A stretch of 64,000 nt of DNA from assembly GCF_014636865.1 (NCBI RefSeq), contig NZ_BMER01000007.1:192921-256920 (forward strand), read 5' to 3'. The stretch is from Parapedobacter pyrenivorans. GTDB lineage: Bacteria; Bacteroidota; Bacteroidia; Sphingobacteriales; Sphingobacteriaceae. Made by a program: the position numbers and the translations under genes. Shown one piece after another: positions 63,637 to 64,000 of this stretch (positions within the stretch are counted from its first letter, which is position 1; every line of letters begins with the position of its first letter). The notes under the pieces were generated by a model. That model searched no databases. It was not told the DNA's origin and saw only the letters and a program-made list of their open reading frames with translations.

Positions 63637-64000
63637 ATGAAAAGAAATTTATATCTTTTGCTGGTCATGGTTGCAGCACCATGTATACTCATTGCGCAGA
63701 CGGTCGTCTCCGGAATAGTAAAAAATACCGAAGGTCCATTGGCAGGTGTGACCATCTCGGAGAAAGGCAGCAGTAATGTCGCCCAGTCAGACCAAAATGG
63801 CCGGTTCCGCATTTCGTTGAGCCGACCGGATAACGTATTGGTATTTACCAGTGTAGGGTACACCACACAAGAACGGACGGTTGCGGGGGAAAAGGAACTG
63901 GAAGTAATCCTTCAGTCCAACGTTCAGGATATCAATGAGGTAGTTGTAGTTGGGTATGGAACAACCAAAAAGCTCACGAGTACCGGCGCGATCAGTTCTA
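63637..64000 (+). CDS. Second SusC/RagA TonB-dependent transporter, 5' part
   Basis: The gene begins at ATG 63637, 33 bases after the SusD stop, and runs off the window, so only about 121 codons are seen. It has a signal peptide (LYLLLVMVAAPCILIAQ), a carboxypeptidase-like regulatory domain (VSGIVKNTEGPLAGVTISEK, VLVFTSVGYTTQER) and the start of the plug (INEVVVVGYGTTKKLTSTGA), which is the standard SusC sequence. It differs from the first SusC, which lacks this plug opening. It may pair with a SusD beyond the window or with either copy here. Confidence 0.92.
   Translation, partial: MKRNLYLLLVMVAAPCILIAQTVVSGIVKNTEGPLAGVTISEKGSSNVAQSDQNGRFRISLSRPDNVLVFTSVGYTTQERTVAGEKELEVILQSNVQDINEVVVVGYGTTKKLTSTGAISS

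Overview
The window is chromosomal DNA of a Bacteroidota bacterium, most likely a Sphingobacteriaceae member of about 50% GC (Parapedobacter-like; this genus is a guess). Evidence seen: promoters of the Bacteroidota type (TAnnTTTG boxes, in places with TTTG about 19 bases upstream), SusC/SusD pairs, a protein with a gliding-motility type C-terminal sorting domain, DUF6266 proteins, a glycine-lipid type acyltransferase pair, and a BamA-OmpH-PorG-like cluster. About 59 protein genes and one tRNA are supported, and most of the sequence is ordinary core genome.

Layout. 1-8.0 kb: the 3' part of a large MG2/plug-domain surface protein, YchF, a Rieske protein, a serine hydrolase, DUF1456, a DbpA-like helicase, tRNA-Leu(CAA) and a VOC protein. 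8.0-12.0 kb: a complete Mn/Zn/Fe ABC importer (binding protein, ATPase, two permeases, one fused to a DtxR-like domain) with a perfect 14-bp palindrome in front. 12.1-20.8 kb: thiolase, a secreted unknown, a POT peptide transporter, a dolichol-phosphate-mannose-synthase-like glycosyltransferase, RuvB, a barrel protein, small unknowns and an FAD oxidoreductase. 20.8-26.3 kb: xylose isomerase and xylulokinase divergent from a LacI regulator, with a promoter and operator visible between them, then a GntP symporter. 26.3-28.4 kb: a two-gene Fe-S redox module. 28.5-35.7 kb: a seven-gene block for the outer membrane and cell envelope (CBS protein, NadK, PorG-like, UppS, BamA, two OmpH) that ends at a strong terminator. 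35.9-40.2 kb: lipid acyltransferases, YqeY, CBS protein, SprT-like protease and small membrane proteins.

40.2-44.7 kb is the accessory part: three consecutive secreted Ig-like proteins, of which only the last has a sorting domain; a 547-bp AT-rich gap with a tandem array of TCG-containing sites every 11 bp; and two GC-rich DUF6266 genes. 44.9-47.5 kb returns to core genes (carA, eno). 47.6-64 kb is a polysaccharide utilisation locus: a DUF6377 regulator, an SGNH hydrolase, two GH92 alpha-mannosidases, SusD, DUF5004-like, DUF4961-like, SusC, a second SusD and the start of a second SusC that runs off the window. The locus probably binds and trims alpha-mannosides such as high-mannose N-glycans or yeast mannan.

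The most unusual signals are the 11-bp operator-like array next to the DUF6266 pair, 7-bp tandem TACTANN repeats placed just before two unrelated start codons, the permease-DtxR fusion with its palindrome, and the SusD-first gene order of the mannan locus.
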